From NCBI GenBank assembly GCA_030267965.1, contig BRYA01000091.1, forward strand, positions 1-43,263: a stretch of 43,263 nucleotides of DNA, written 5' to 3'. Below are positions 28,960 to 38,222 of the stretch, piece by piece. Position 1 is the stretch's first letter; the number at the start of each line of letters is the position of its first letter. A model generated the notes under the pieces. That model was given only the letters and a program-made list of their open reading frames with translations. It did not search any database and was not told the DNA's origin. The position numbers and the translations under genes are program-made. The DNA comes from Triparma columacea. Taxonomy: Eukaryota > Sar > Bolidophyceae > Parmales > Triparmaceae.

Positions 28960-31652
28960 ATGGTGGTAATTGACAATAGTGACGCCTCCCCTGTAGCAGC
29001 ATGGGTAATTTCACAGGTCAAGTCCCTCGATAATTTATCTTCCAGCCTCTCTGGTGAGGAGGATGATGGTATGGACGCCATGACGGACGGTTCCACGCAG
29101 CTTCCCTTCGGACGTCGCCACATCGCGTTCTTCGACGAGGGCGCATCCGATTCTTATAGAAAGCAGGCCAGGAGAATCGTGAAGGAGCTCATCACTGCCA
29201 ACGAGCAGGGCCAAGCCATGCAGGAGCTCAGGGACCTCACGCCCCTGTTCGGGGCTGAGACCTGCCTCGCGAGCAGCCTCATCCTCGAGTCCCTGACCGC
29301 CGTGAAGAAGGAAAGCCTCCGTGGCATGGGTGGGGCATACGACATGCTAGTCACTGCTGGATCCCTCCTACTGCAGGAGGCGGTAACGCCCATAACCGCG
29401 GTGAAGGCGGTGGAGAAGGCGGTCATTTCGAATGTTAACATTAAGGGGGCGGAAACCATCCTGCACCTGTCGGAAATTCGGGAAATGTGCGGCTCCCTCA
29501 GATACAAGGTGAGGAGGAGGAGGGGCGAGGAGGAGGAGAAGCGCAGCAAGGAGGAGGAGAAGCGCAGCAAGGAGGAGATTAACTTGGGCCACTAACGAAA
29601 CTCGGTTCGCTCCGCGCACTCGCTTTGCTCGCCGCAATCCCAGTTCCGCTTCGTAGAGCGCGTCGCCCCCGCCCTCATCAGACCACCCAATGCAGCCCTG
29701 TGGTGCGTCCGCCACCAGTGCGACATGAGGGCGATTGTATTGGTAGCTGAGATAATGCTTGACAACGCAAAGGTATTTTTCAGGGATGGCTGGGTCGAAA
29801 GGGCTAAGGCTATGAAAGAGTCCGAGGCCGCCAACGAGAGGGAGAAGGAGGAAGAGGGAGAGACCACCACCGCCACCTCTCCCTCCCCTCAGTCTGTCTC
29901 CTCTTCTTCCCCTATCCCCACCATCAACACCTCCTCTGTAACGGACCCCAACCCTCCCACATATCCCCATTCCCAGTTCGTCTCCAACCCGGGCTCCCCC
30001 AGATCACCACCCCACGACCAACACCACCAATTCACGAAGGGCGAGCTATCGGCTGTCGACAGTTTGATCATGGGTAGCATCGACTCGATCCTCAGTGGCA
30101 CCCCTCCCCCCCTGCCCCTCTCCGCAAATGGCGGAGTCTCAAATGCCGTTTCCCTATCCCCCCGAATTCCCCCCCCTACTTCCTCATCCTCCCCCATCAA
30201 GGGCCCCCAGCAAACTTCCGCAGGGACACCCCCGAGGTCACCGATAGACATGTCGTCGCCTCCCTCGAGCCCGAGGACCAACATGGTTGAGGAGGGATCG
30301 CCGAACTGGACAAACACACAAAACGCCATCTCTGCGAAGACGAAGGCCCCCAAGTACACCAGGTGAGAAGGGAGGCTGCTGGGAGTGATTGAGAGGCTTT
30401 CGCTTGTTTATTGCCAACGGAAACACTATCGCAGAACTCTCTCTTAATCCTAACCCCCCCCCCCCTCCCCCCCGCAGCTTCGGACGCCGCAGGATGATCA
30501 CGGCATGCAGAGCGCTGAGGAGCCAGCTAAATAGTTTCGAGGAGCAGGTGAGGGCTCGGCGCGTCAAAAAGAGCAAGGCGTTAGGGAGGCGCGGCAAGAT
30601 GGAGGAGCCGCCCCATAATCATACTTACCCCCTTCTTATCGCAGTTCGCCGCCGTCCACGGCCACACCCCCAAGGGCAACGAGGAGAGGAAGCCCTTCGC
30701 CAGCACCTACGCTACGTACAGGGAGTGGAAGAAGGGCCTACGGAACGACGCCGGGGTCAGGGTCCAGGCGCTCGTGAGGGGCTGGGTTGTCAGGAGAAGG
30801 AGGAGCAAGGAGATGGCCATGGGGCCCGCCGTTGAGGCGGAAGAGGAGGAGAAGGCGACCTCCAAACAGTGGGGTGAGAGCAACCGGGGGGGAAGGATGG
30901 CGCACGAGGAGAAGGAGAACGGGGGAGTCGCAGCGACCTCAGGGAAGGGAAGGCTCAAGGCGGTGGACGCAAACAGCGGGAACTGGGACGGGAACTCGAG
31001 GGTAGAGAAACCAACGGACGGACACACAGAGGAGGAATTGGGGGGGATGTCTACGGCGGCACTCGCGGAGAAGAAGAGGGCACTGAAGATACAGCTCAAG
31101 AGGTAAGAGAAAGGAGGATGGACCAGATTGGAGTGAGGAGGGAGGAGGGCGAGCGTCGAGAGGGCGAGCGTCGAGAGGGCGAGCGTCGAGAGGACTTGTT
31201 TTGCCCAAAACTAACTAACTTACCCCTCTCTTCCCCGCTCTTCCCCGCTCTCGGCGTTTAGCTACGACATGAACTTCATGAGGGATAACGGTCGGATGCC
31301 CGTGAAGGCCGAGAAGGAACCCATTCGCCACCTGTACGAGGAGTACAACCGGGTCAAGGACATGCTCGTATCCTCCTCTGCATCGTCGGGGGGGGGGGAG
31401 GTACCAGAGACTTCGAGGCAGGGGCACGGAGGAGAGGAAGGGAACGAAAGGACGAGCCTAGGAAGCGGGAACCACCTACACAAACTCAAGGTCGAGAAGG
31501 CGAGCCTCCACCAAAAGCTTCGGGCCTATGAGAAGGAGTTTGTTAGGAACGAGGGGAGGCAAGTCAGCAGCTTCCAGGACATCAAACCTGTGGCAGGGCT
31601 TTACAGGAGGTACAAGGAAATCAAGAAACTCATCATCAAAGGGGACGAGTAG
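28960..31652 (+). CDS. IQ-motif protein with two FAM13-like C-terminal repeats (728 aa, 5 exons)
   Basis: Exons 28960-29508, 29644-30362, 30478-30547, 30645-31102 and 31262-31652; phases close (LRYKFRFVERV, YTRSFGRRR, FEEQFAAVHG, QLKRSYDMNF). The first ~245 residues are helical and globular. Then comes a long Ser/Pro-rich, probably disordered stretch (about 250-420), a calmodulin-binding IQ motif RVQALVRGWVVRRRR (about 484), and two related C-terminal segments at about 586-636 and 672-725. These share helix patterns like LK.YD.NFMRDNGRMPVKAEK and LRAYEKEFVRNEGRQVSSF, each followed by a LY..Y...K.L pattern. That resembles the C-terminal region of animal FAM13 proteins. Function is unknown; a calmodulin-regulated scaffold is an inference. 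A 15-base unit is repeated three times in the last intron (31146-31190), and the first intron carries the shared CGCTTTGCTCGCCGC string. Confidence 0.82.
31146..31190. repeat. Three exact 15-base tandem repeats in an intron
   Basis: AGGGCGAGCGTCGAG three times without a mismatch, inside the last intron (31103-31261) of the IQ/FAM13-like gene. It resembles in composition, but is not identical to, the GACGAGCGAAG repeats in the TDP2 intron. Confidence 0.95.
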
Positions 31653-31928
31653 GGAAATAAAATGGGGGGGAAGTAGAGGGGGAAGACATATGAAAGACAC
31701 TAAAAAACAACACAAAACCAAGCCACCAAACCCCACACACGCCCATAAATTAAAGCCAAACATTATAGAAATAAAGTGGGGGATTGGGGGGGGGGGGGGG
31801 CGACAACGCATATAAGGTAACATAAAATGGACTGCCGATAGAAAACAAGAATACAATGATGTGATTTCTTGTATTTTGGCGAACTTACTGTAAATCTACA
31901 ATTGAGTTTGCTACCTTTACACATCTTC

Positions 31929-34100
31929 ATGTCATCTGCCAAGGTCTCAGACTCAGCTGGCGCAGCTGTCGAGCGCCGTGCAAAATTCCGTCGTAAGTCG
32001 ATCGACAGTGGCGTCGCGATGACCTTAAATTGCGAAGACTACAAGAAAATCTCCTTGAAGCAGTTAAGTAAGGTCGCTGCTTCTTCTGAAATGAAGGCTT
32101 TGGTGAGGCGGGTCATCGAATCTTACATCGACCTCCTAAAGAGTTACAGCGGAAACGTCGAGGTCGGTGTTGGAGAGTTCTGTGACGAGGTGATTCCAGA
32201 GGGGGAGGTACTGGCAAGGGAACTCCTCATTGACCTCGCTCCCAAGATTAAGCCGTCACTGAAGTTGGCGAGGATTGGACTCGGAGTGAGGATGCTGCTG
32301 TCTATGGTATTAACATACATGGACTTGATTACGGACTTCCTCGTACTGAAGGAGTACGGAGAGGGAGGAGAAGGGATGAGGAAGTACCTTCACATTTCCC
32401 TTACGATCCTTGCCGTGTCCACGCTCGTGAATGTGCTTGTTGCATGGATCGCAAACAAGAAGAAGGGCGCGAAGGCCGTAGGGAAAGGGGTGTTTATTGC
32501 ACTTATACAGCTCAACCCTCTTGTGCACGGCTTGAACGTGTGGAGGGGAGTGGAAAACAGCGAGGATGATGTAGTACACCCAATGGGGATGTTCCTCATG
32601 GTAAGAATGGGCGAGCTTATATTCGAAGTGATGCCAGAGACTGTCCTGCAGCTGTTTGTTATCTACCACACGAAGGATATCTCATGGACGTCAACAATCT
32701 CCATTTTGAGCAGCGTGGGGAGCGCCGCGTTCATCATGACGGACAACAGCATGATGCTCGAGAGGGGAATAATGGTGAGTGTGAGAGAAGGCGATTCGAT
32801 TCCCGATTTTACGCATCCCTTACACCGCATACTCGTGTTTTGCTTCACACAGAATGGTCAGAAGCGCGGACGCTACACTCACCCCAACCATGGGTTCATC
32901 CCTTCACATGGACCCTACGTTGCCGCAATTGAATTCGGGATGTTCCTCTCTTACGGGGGATTCATCTCTTGTAGTATGATTGCCCTCTCTGCTGTGCTTA
33001 CTGCTTTCAATTGGTATTACGTACTTCTCGTCATGGGTTGTGAGTTTGCGTTGTTTGTAGGAGTACAAGCAAGCAGGGGACAGCTGCTTAATGTCCTTGA
33101 GGCTCCCGGCAGTAAGATACTCTCCTCTATTTCCCACGTTGCGTTCTACCTCATCATGTCTTTCTGTCCTTGGGTGCAACTTCGCAATGACGCTATGGAT
33201 CTCGGTGGTGGATGGTACTCTTCTATGATAGTTTATAAGCTTCTATCCAGCGCCGCAATCGTTATGTATGCGACGGGTCAGTTTGCAGAAATCGACGGTG
33301 GGACTACCGAAGTCTTCATGGAGGGAAGAACCGTGAGAACGATGTTTTTCATTGCACTTGTTGTAACCATCGCTGGGGTAACGCTTTTCCTAACATACAT
33401 TCAGCAGTCTAACCGATGGACGTTCTATGCCAGCAGAAAGACAGGGCCAGAAAGCATGCAGTGGTACTTTGATGCTACCCAACTTGTCAATGATGCAGAA
33501 ACGAAGGAACAGCAGAGAGTGAATGTGTGGCTGAAGGCCCACCCAAGCTACTTAGACCAAGACAAGGTGAAAGAAATGCTTTTGGCGCTTTCAAGCGACG
33601 GTGAGATCCTTGGCGGCGTCGACAAGAAATTACCAAAAGGCTGCGGTGAGTCCACAGGTCACTCCCTTGACACCTTCTTTACCAAGAGCCTGGAACGCTA
33701 CGCCTACTACAACGATACCGAGGGCTTCCCCCTAGTCAAGGCCCACCTCAACAAGCTGAAGGAGGAGGTTGACTCTCGCGCCCTGGTCGTCACAATAAAA
33801 GGGGCGACGGTACGCAGATCGATCAAAGAAGAGGACAAAGAGGAGGACAAGGAGGAGGAGGGAAAGGGGATGAAAGCCAACGACGAGGAGGAGATCCTCC
33901 GGTTGAAGGCCTTGCTTTCGTCAAAGGAGAAGGAGATTTCAGAGAAGAAGAGAGAAGTTGCTGAAGAGAGGGAGGAGAACAGGGTCAAGTTCATGGCAAA
34001 GGAGAAGGAGATACAAGAGAGAGACGAATTGCTACAAGAGAGAAACGAAATGATACAAGAGAGAGACGAGAAGATTGCGAGGTTGCTAGAAGGAGAATGA
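31929..34100 (+). CDS. XKR-like polytopic membrane protein with C-terminal coiled coil (723 aa)
   Basis: Intronless, from the ATG at 31929 (MSSAKVSDS) to TGA. It has a basic, hydrophilic N-terminus with KFRRKSIDS. A polytopic region at about residues 115-490 follows the same order of motifs as the three modules of the telomere-adjacent giant: a GLGVRMLLSMVLTYMDLITD start, a VAWIANKKKGAK loop, a LIQLNPLVHGLNVWRG block (compare PILIGFKPAVDAYRVA), and GELIFEVMPETVLQLFVIY (compare AEAIPGVIIQLMAI). The D..TD and E..P....QL signatures match XK-related proteins. The C-terminal ~100 residues are a charged coiled coil with repeated KEKEI and QERDE units, possibly for oligomerisation. There is no START domain. 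It is likely the single-module relative of the giant protein. Scramblase activity is inference; other membrane roles are possible. Confidence 0.85.
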   Translation: MSSAKVSDSAGAAVERRAKFRRKSIDSGVAMTLNCEDYKKISLKQLSKVAASSEMKALVRRVIESYIDLLKSYSGNVEVGVGEFCDEVIPEGEVLARELLIDLAPKIKPSLKLARIGLGVRMLLSMVLTYMDLITDFLVLKEYGEGGEGMRKYLHISLTILAVSTLVNVLVAWIANKKKGAKAVGKGVFIALIQLNPLVHGLNVWRGVENSEDDVVHPMGMFLMVRMGELIFEVMPETVLQLFVIYHTKDISWTSTISILSSVGSAAFIMTDNSMMLERGIMVSVREGDSIPDFTHPLHRILVFCFTQNGQKRGRYTHPNHGFIPSHGPYVAAIEFGMFLSYGGFISCSMIALSAVLTAFNWYYVLLVMGCEFALFVGVQASRGQLLNVLEAPGSKILSSISHVAFYLIMSFCPWVQLRNDAMDLGGGWYSSMIVYKLLSSAAIVMYATGQFAEIDGGTTEVFMEGRTVRTMFFIALVVTIAGVTLFLTYIQQSNRWTFYASRKTGPESMQWYFDATQLVNDAETKEQQRVNVWLKAHPSYLDQDKVKEMLLALSSDGEILGGVDKKLPKGCGESTGHSLDTFFTKSLERYAYYNDTEGFPLVKAHLNKLKEEVDSRALVVTIKGATVRRSIKEEDKEEDKEEEGKGMKANDEEEILRLKALLSSKEKEISEKKREVAEEREENRVKFMAKEKEIQERDELLQERNEMIQERDEKIARLLEGE

Positions 34101-34119
34101 TGAGATAAGACTGTTTATG

Positions 34120-34648
34120 TTATATAGATACATCCCAGTGTACATTCCAGTTCTCGTCGATTCTACCGATGACTACGCCCTTTATTATGTTACGGTTAAC
34201 GTGCCCGAATACACTTTTTTTAAACGCGCGTGCGTGTCAGGGTTGGGTTGGTGGGTGGGGGGTTAATATTAAACCTTAAACACTTCAAACACACACACAC
34301 ATACACAGACACACACAAAACATCAACAACAACTCACCCACTGTCCTCGAACATCCTTTTCATGTCCTTGTTATCACTAGTTAGGTAAACGGTGCCCTCC
34401 GCGTTGTCGAGGTCTTGGACTCTCTTGACAATGTCCCTCCCTGGGAATTCAGTAACGGAACGGCATAAAACAACGTCCCCGACCTTGCAATCGTCCCACC
34501 TTGCTTTGTTGACGATTAACCAGTCCCTGGGTTGGAGAGTTGGTGACATGGAGTCACCGGAGACTGAGGATATGGAGTAGAAGGAGTTAGTTAACGATAG
34601 GAGGATGGTTGATGTTGCTAGTATGCGGAATGGTTGAATTGAGGACAT
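34120..34648 (-). CDS. Inner-membrane-peptidase-like S26 signal peptidase (134 aa, 2 exons)
   Basis: Exons 34338-34648 and 34120-34213; the join gives RMFEDSGVFGHVNRNIIKGV, the family's DSR.FG region. One N-terminal hydrophobic helix (about 8-28) is followed by the Ser box VSGDSMSPTLQPRDWLIVNK and the Lys box GRDIVKRVQ, the catalytic Ser-Lys pair of family S26. It resembles mitochondrial inner membrane peptidase subunits (Imp1/Imp2), which remove sorting signals of intermembrane-space proteins. At 134 residues it is shorter than most (about 150-180). Its stop lies 19 bases from that of the convergent XKR-like gene, so the two 3' UTRs must overlap. Confidence 0.9.
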
Positions 34649-35032
34649 TGTGGGTGGAAGGTAAGATAGTGAGAGTGAGAGAGAGAAGGAGAGAGGAGGA
34701 GAGAGGAGGAGAGAGGAGGAGAGAGGAGGAGAAAAGAGGAGGGAGGAGTCGGCTCTGGTGTGAGGGGTGTTTATTTTGGGCAGGATTGTGATATTAAGGT
34801 AATTTTTATGTTTTAATGGTACGTTGTTGACGACTGTTGTCTATTACAGATAGTATTTCTATTCAAATTCAGATAGTTTATTGAGATATGAGGAGGAGAA
34901 GGATTGAGGGAGAGAGGAAGGAAAATTAGGAGATTGGATTTTAGGATTTAGATACTCTCACAACCGTCCAAACTCTTCACAACAACCACAAACCAATCAT
35001 CCTCCCCAACTCCTTCCCAAATCCTTCCCAAA
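34649..35032. promoter_or_regulatory. Upstream region with purine-rich microsatellite
   Basis: 384 bases between divergent starts. 34691-34730 is four copies of GAGAGGAGGA, within a longer almost pure purine run (34671-34750), just upstream of the peptidase gene. The right side (34965-35032) is the C/A-rich leader of the first leucine-rich-repeat gene, sharing AACTCCTT.CCAAATC.TTCCCAAAATG with the second gene. Confidence 0.7.
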
Positions 35033-36151
35033 ATGCCCAAATCAGCAGTATACTCTGGCAAAGAGAGCTTCTTTGAAGATCGTGAACTCACAGAGGTGAT
35101 TTTTGCAAAGGGAGTAACGACGATTGGCGATAACACCTTCGAAGGATGCTCCTCCCTCGCAGCCATCACAATCCCAGATGGAGTGACGACCATTGGCTAT
35201 CAAGCCTTCTTCTTATGCTCCTCCCTCACGGCCATCACAATCCCTGACACAGTGGCAACGATTGGCGATGGCGCCTTCAACGGATGCTCCTCTCTCGTAG
35301 CCATCACAATCCCGGACTCTGTGAAGATGATAAGCGGTTACGCCTTCTCTCAATGCTCCTCCCTCGCAGCCATCACCATCCCGGACTCTGTGACGACGAT
35401 TTGCGAGTACGCCTTCGACGGATGCTCCTCCCTCGGAGCCATCACAATTCCAGACTCAGTGACGTCAATTGGCGTTGGCGCCTTCGAGGGATGCTCCTCC
35501 CTTACGGCTATCACCATCCCGGACTCAGTGACAGAGATTGACGAACGCACCTTCGAGAGATGCTCCTCCCTCGCAGCCATCACAATCCCAGCCTCTGTGA
35601 CGACGATTGGCTATGGCGCCTTCTACAGATGCTCCTCCCTCGCAGCCATCACAATCCCGGAAGGAGTTACGGAGATTGACTGGACTGCCTTCATGGGATG
35701 CTCCTCCCTCGCAGCCATCACAATCCCAGACGGAGTGGAGTGCATTGGCGAGGGCGCCTTCCAGGGATGCTCCTCCCTCGCAGCCATCACCATCCCGGAC
35801 TCTGTGACGATGATTGGCACTGACGCCTTCAACGGATGCACCGCCCTGACGAGACTCAGTTTATCTCCTGAAGTTGATATCGGTTATGACTGCTTCTCAA
35901 ACTGCACTGCCCTAATCTCTGCCGCTGCCGATCAAAATATGTCGACTGTTGAGGACCTCCTCCATTACAGGTGGCACCGCAAACCTGCTGTGACGGAACG
36001 CGTCAACGCTCTACTGTGCCTCAAGACACTCTTTACGGACCAAAAAGAGAGGAATCCACTGGACGGAGGTGAAGTGCAAACACTTGGGGTAACTGCGGTA
36101 CGCAAGAGGCTCCCGAAGGTTATGTGGAGAGTTATTCTGGAATTTCTGTAA
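35033..36151 (+). CDS. BspA-type leucine-rich-repeat protein A (372 aa, 10 repeats)
   Basis: A single exon. A 20-residue start (MPKSAVYSGKESFFEDRELT) leads into ten near-identical 23-residue repeats of the form [18 protein letters not shown], the LRR_5/BspA (TpLRR) pattern. A degenerate repeat (CTALTRLSLSPEVDIG) follows, then a conserved tail ending [15 protein letters not shown]. There is no signal peptide or membrane helix, so it is probably intracellular. BspA-type repeats serve protein binding; the partner is unknown. First of three tandem paralogues. Confidence 0.93.
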   Translation: MPKSAVYSGKESFFEDRELTEVIFAKGVTTIGDNTFEGCSSLAAITIPDGVTTIGYQAFFLCSSLTAITIPDTVATIGDGAFNGCSSLVAITIPDSVKMISGYAFSQCSSLAAITIPDSVTTICEYAFDGCSSLGAITIPDSVTSIGVGAFEGCSSLTAITIPDSVTEIDERTFERCSSLAAITIPASVTTIGYGAFYRCSSLAAITIPEGVTEIDWTAFMGCSSLAAITIPDGVECIGEGAFQGCSSLAAITIPDSVTMIGTDAFNGCTALTRLSLSPEVDIGYDCFSNCTALISAAADQNMSTVEDLLHYRWHRKPAVTERVNALLCLKTLFTDQKERNPLDGGEVQTLGVTAVRKRLPKVMWRVILEFL

Positions 36152-36605
36152 CTCTAAAATCAATGTTGAACAATGTAGGCAAGAAAAGTGTCATAGTCTT
36201 TAGCTCTTTTCAGAAGCGACATGCTCATGCTGCTCCCTGAGCTATTTTAGAGTAGCGCTTACAAGTAGAGGAAAAATGAGGAAAATGAGGAAAACCGAGG
36301 AAAGGCTTTGGTGGGAGATAGATTTGGGCAGAATTTGGCAAAGAAAACTGTATTGTACACTTTAGCTACGTTTCACAACCAACCTATAACTCTTCACAAT
36401 ATCAACAACGACAATAATACCTACACCATATCAAAACACATTCTAGGCTTTAGCTCAAAATTTGGTCCCCAACAAAACTACATCGCCCAAATCCCTACTT
36501 GCAATCCCCTTCTCTCCATCTAAACATTCACTCCATACCCTAGCTCGAGTGCTGTCAGTACTATTACTATCATCCATCCCAACTCCTTACCAAATCTTTC
36601 CCAAA
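36152..36605. repeat. Spacer between repeat genes A and B, copied downstream of B
   Basis: The spacer starts AACTCTAAAATCAATGTTG and includes GAGGAAAAATGAGGAAAATG. It recurs almost unchanged at 37782-38222, with one small insertion (a CTTACGAGAGAGCT region) and a few substitutions. It serves both as 3' region of gene A and 5' region of gene B. No gene is seen. Confidence 0.9.
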
Positions 36606-37781
36606 ATGCCCAAATCAGCAGTATACACTGGCAAAGAGAGATTCTTTGACCATGAACTCACAGAGGTGACTTTTGCAAAGGGAGTGACGTCGATTGGCAA
36701 TCAAGCCTTCTACAATTGCTCCTCCCTCGCAGCCATCAAAATCCCGGACTCTGTGACGATGATTGGCCTTAATGCCTTCAGGGGATGCTCCTCCCTCACA
36801 GCCATCACAATCCCGCATGGAGTGACGACAATTGACCAATTCGCCTTTGGTGAATGCTCTTCCCTTGCAGCCATCACCATCCCGGAAGGAGTTACGGAGA
36901 TTAGCAGAGACGCCTTTTGCGGATGCTCCTCCCTCACGGCCATCACAATCCCAGACGGAGTGACGTCGATTGGCGAGTACGCCTTCGACGGATGCTCCTC
37001 CCTCATGGCCATCACCATCCCGGACGGAGTGACGAAGATTGGCTTTGCCGCCTTCAACAGATGCTCCTCCCTCACGGCCATCACCATCCCGGACGGAGTG
37101 ACGGAGATTGAATTTTCAGCCTTTGCAGAGTGCTCCTCCCTCACGGCCATCACCATCCCTGGCGGAGTGACGTCGATTGGCAAGTACGCCTTCAGGGGAT
37201 GCTCCTCCCTCGCAGCCATCACAATCCCAGACGGAGTGACTTCAATTGGCGATGACACCTTCCGGTTATGCTCCTCCCTCACAGCCATCACAATCCCGGA
37301 CGGAGTGACGACAATTGGCAGTTATGCCTTCGGTAGATGCCCCTCCCTCACGGCCATCACCATCCCGGAAGGAGTGACGATTATTAGCGACTGGGCCTTC
37401 TACGAATGCTCCTCCCTCATGGCCATCACAATCCCGGACTCAGTGACGTGGATTGGCAACAACGCCTTCTACGGATGCTCTGCCCTGACGAGACTCAGTT
37501 TATCTCCTGCCATTTCCATCGGTGAAGGCTGCTTCCTCAACTGCACTGCCCTAATCTCTGCCGCTGCCGATCAGAATATGTCAACTGTTGAGGACCTCCT
37601 CCATTACAGGTGGCACCGTATACAAGCACGCGTCACCGTTCTGACCTGCCTCAAGACACTCTTTACTGACCAAAAAAAGAGGAAGCGAGAGGACGGAGGT
37701 GAAGCGCAAACACTTGGGGTAACTGCGGTACGCAAGAGGCTCCCGAAGGTTATGTGGAGAGTTATTCTGGAATTTCTGTAA
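36606..37781 (+). CDS. BspA-type leucine-rich-repeat protein B (391 aa, 11 repeats)
   Basis: A single exon from the ATG at 36606, chosen because MPKSAVYTGKERFF matches the start of gene A; an in-frame ATG at 36462 would add an unrelated extension. Eleven 23-residue [13 protein letters not shown] repeats are followed by the same degenerate repeat and C-terminal tail as gene A (AADQNMSTVEDLLHYRWHR, then [15 protein letters not shown]). The tail after RWHR reads [15 protein letters not shown] as in gene C, so B and C are closer to each other here than either is to A. Confidence 0.93.
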   Translation: MPKSAVYTGKERFFDHELTEVTFAKGVTSIGNQAFYNCSSLAAIKIPDSVTMIGLNAFRGCSSLTAITIPHGVTTIDQFAFGECSSLAAITIPEGVTEISRDAFCGCSSLTAITIPDGVTSIGEYAFDGCSSLMAITIPDGVTKIGFAAFNRCSSLTAITIPDGVTEIEFSAFAECSSLTAITIPGGVTSIGKYAFRGCSSLAAITIPDGVTSIGDDTFRLCSSLTAITIPDGVTTIGSYAFGRCPSLTAITIPEGVTIISDWAFYECSSLMAITIPDSVTWIGNNAFYGCSALTRLSLSPAISIGEGCFLNCTALISAAADQNMSTVEDLLHYRWHRIQARVTVLTCLKTLFTDQKKRKREDGGEAQTLGVTAVRKRLPKVMWRVILEFL

Positions 37782-38222
37782 CTCTAAAATCAATGTTGAA
37801 CAATGTAGGCAAGAAAAGTGTCATATTCTTTAGCTCTTTTCAGAAGCGACATGCTCATGCTGCTCCCTGAGCTATTTTAGAGTAGCTCTTACGAGAGAGC
37901 TCTTAACAAGTAGAGGAAAAATGAGGAAAATGAGGAAAACCGAGGAAAGGCTTTGGTGGGAGATTTGGCCAGAATTTGGCAAAGAAAACTGTATTGTACA
38001 CTTTAGCTACGTTTCACAACCAACCTAACTCTTCACAATACCAACAACGATAATAATACCTACACCATATCCAAACATATTGTAGTTTGAGGTCAAATTT
38101 GGTCCCCAAAAAACTACATCGTCTACACACACCTAACTTTCAATCTCCTCCTCTCCATCTAAACATTCACGCTATACCCTAGCTCAAGCGCTATCAGTAC
38201 TACCACTTTCATCCTTTTCGAG
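37782..38222. repeat. Spacer between repeat genes B and C, copy of the A-B spacer
   Basis: 441 bases that align end to end with 36152-36605. The shared region covers the end of one gene through to just before the start of the next, showing that the duplication unit was gene plus spacer. No gene is seen. Confidence 0.9.
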
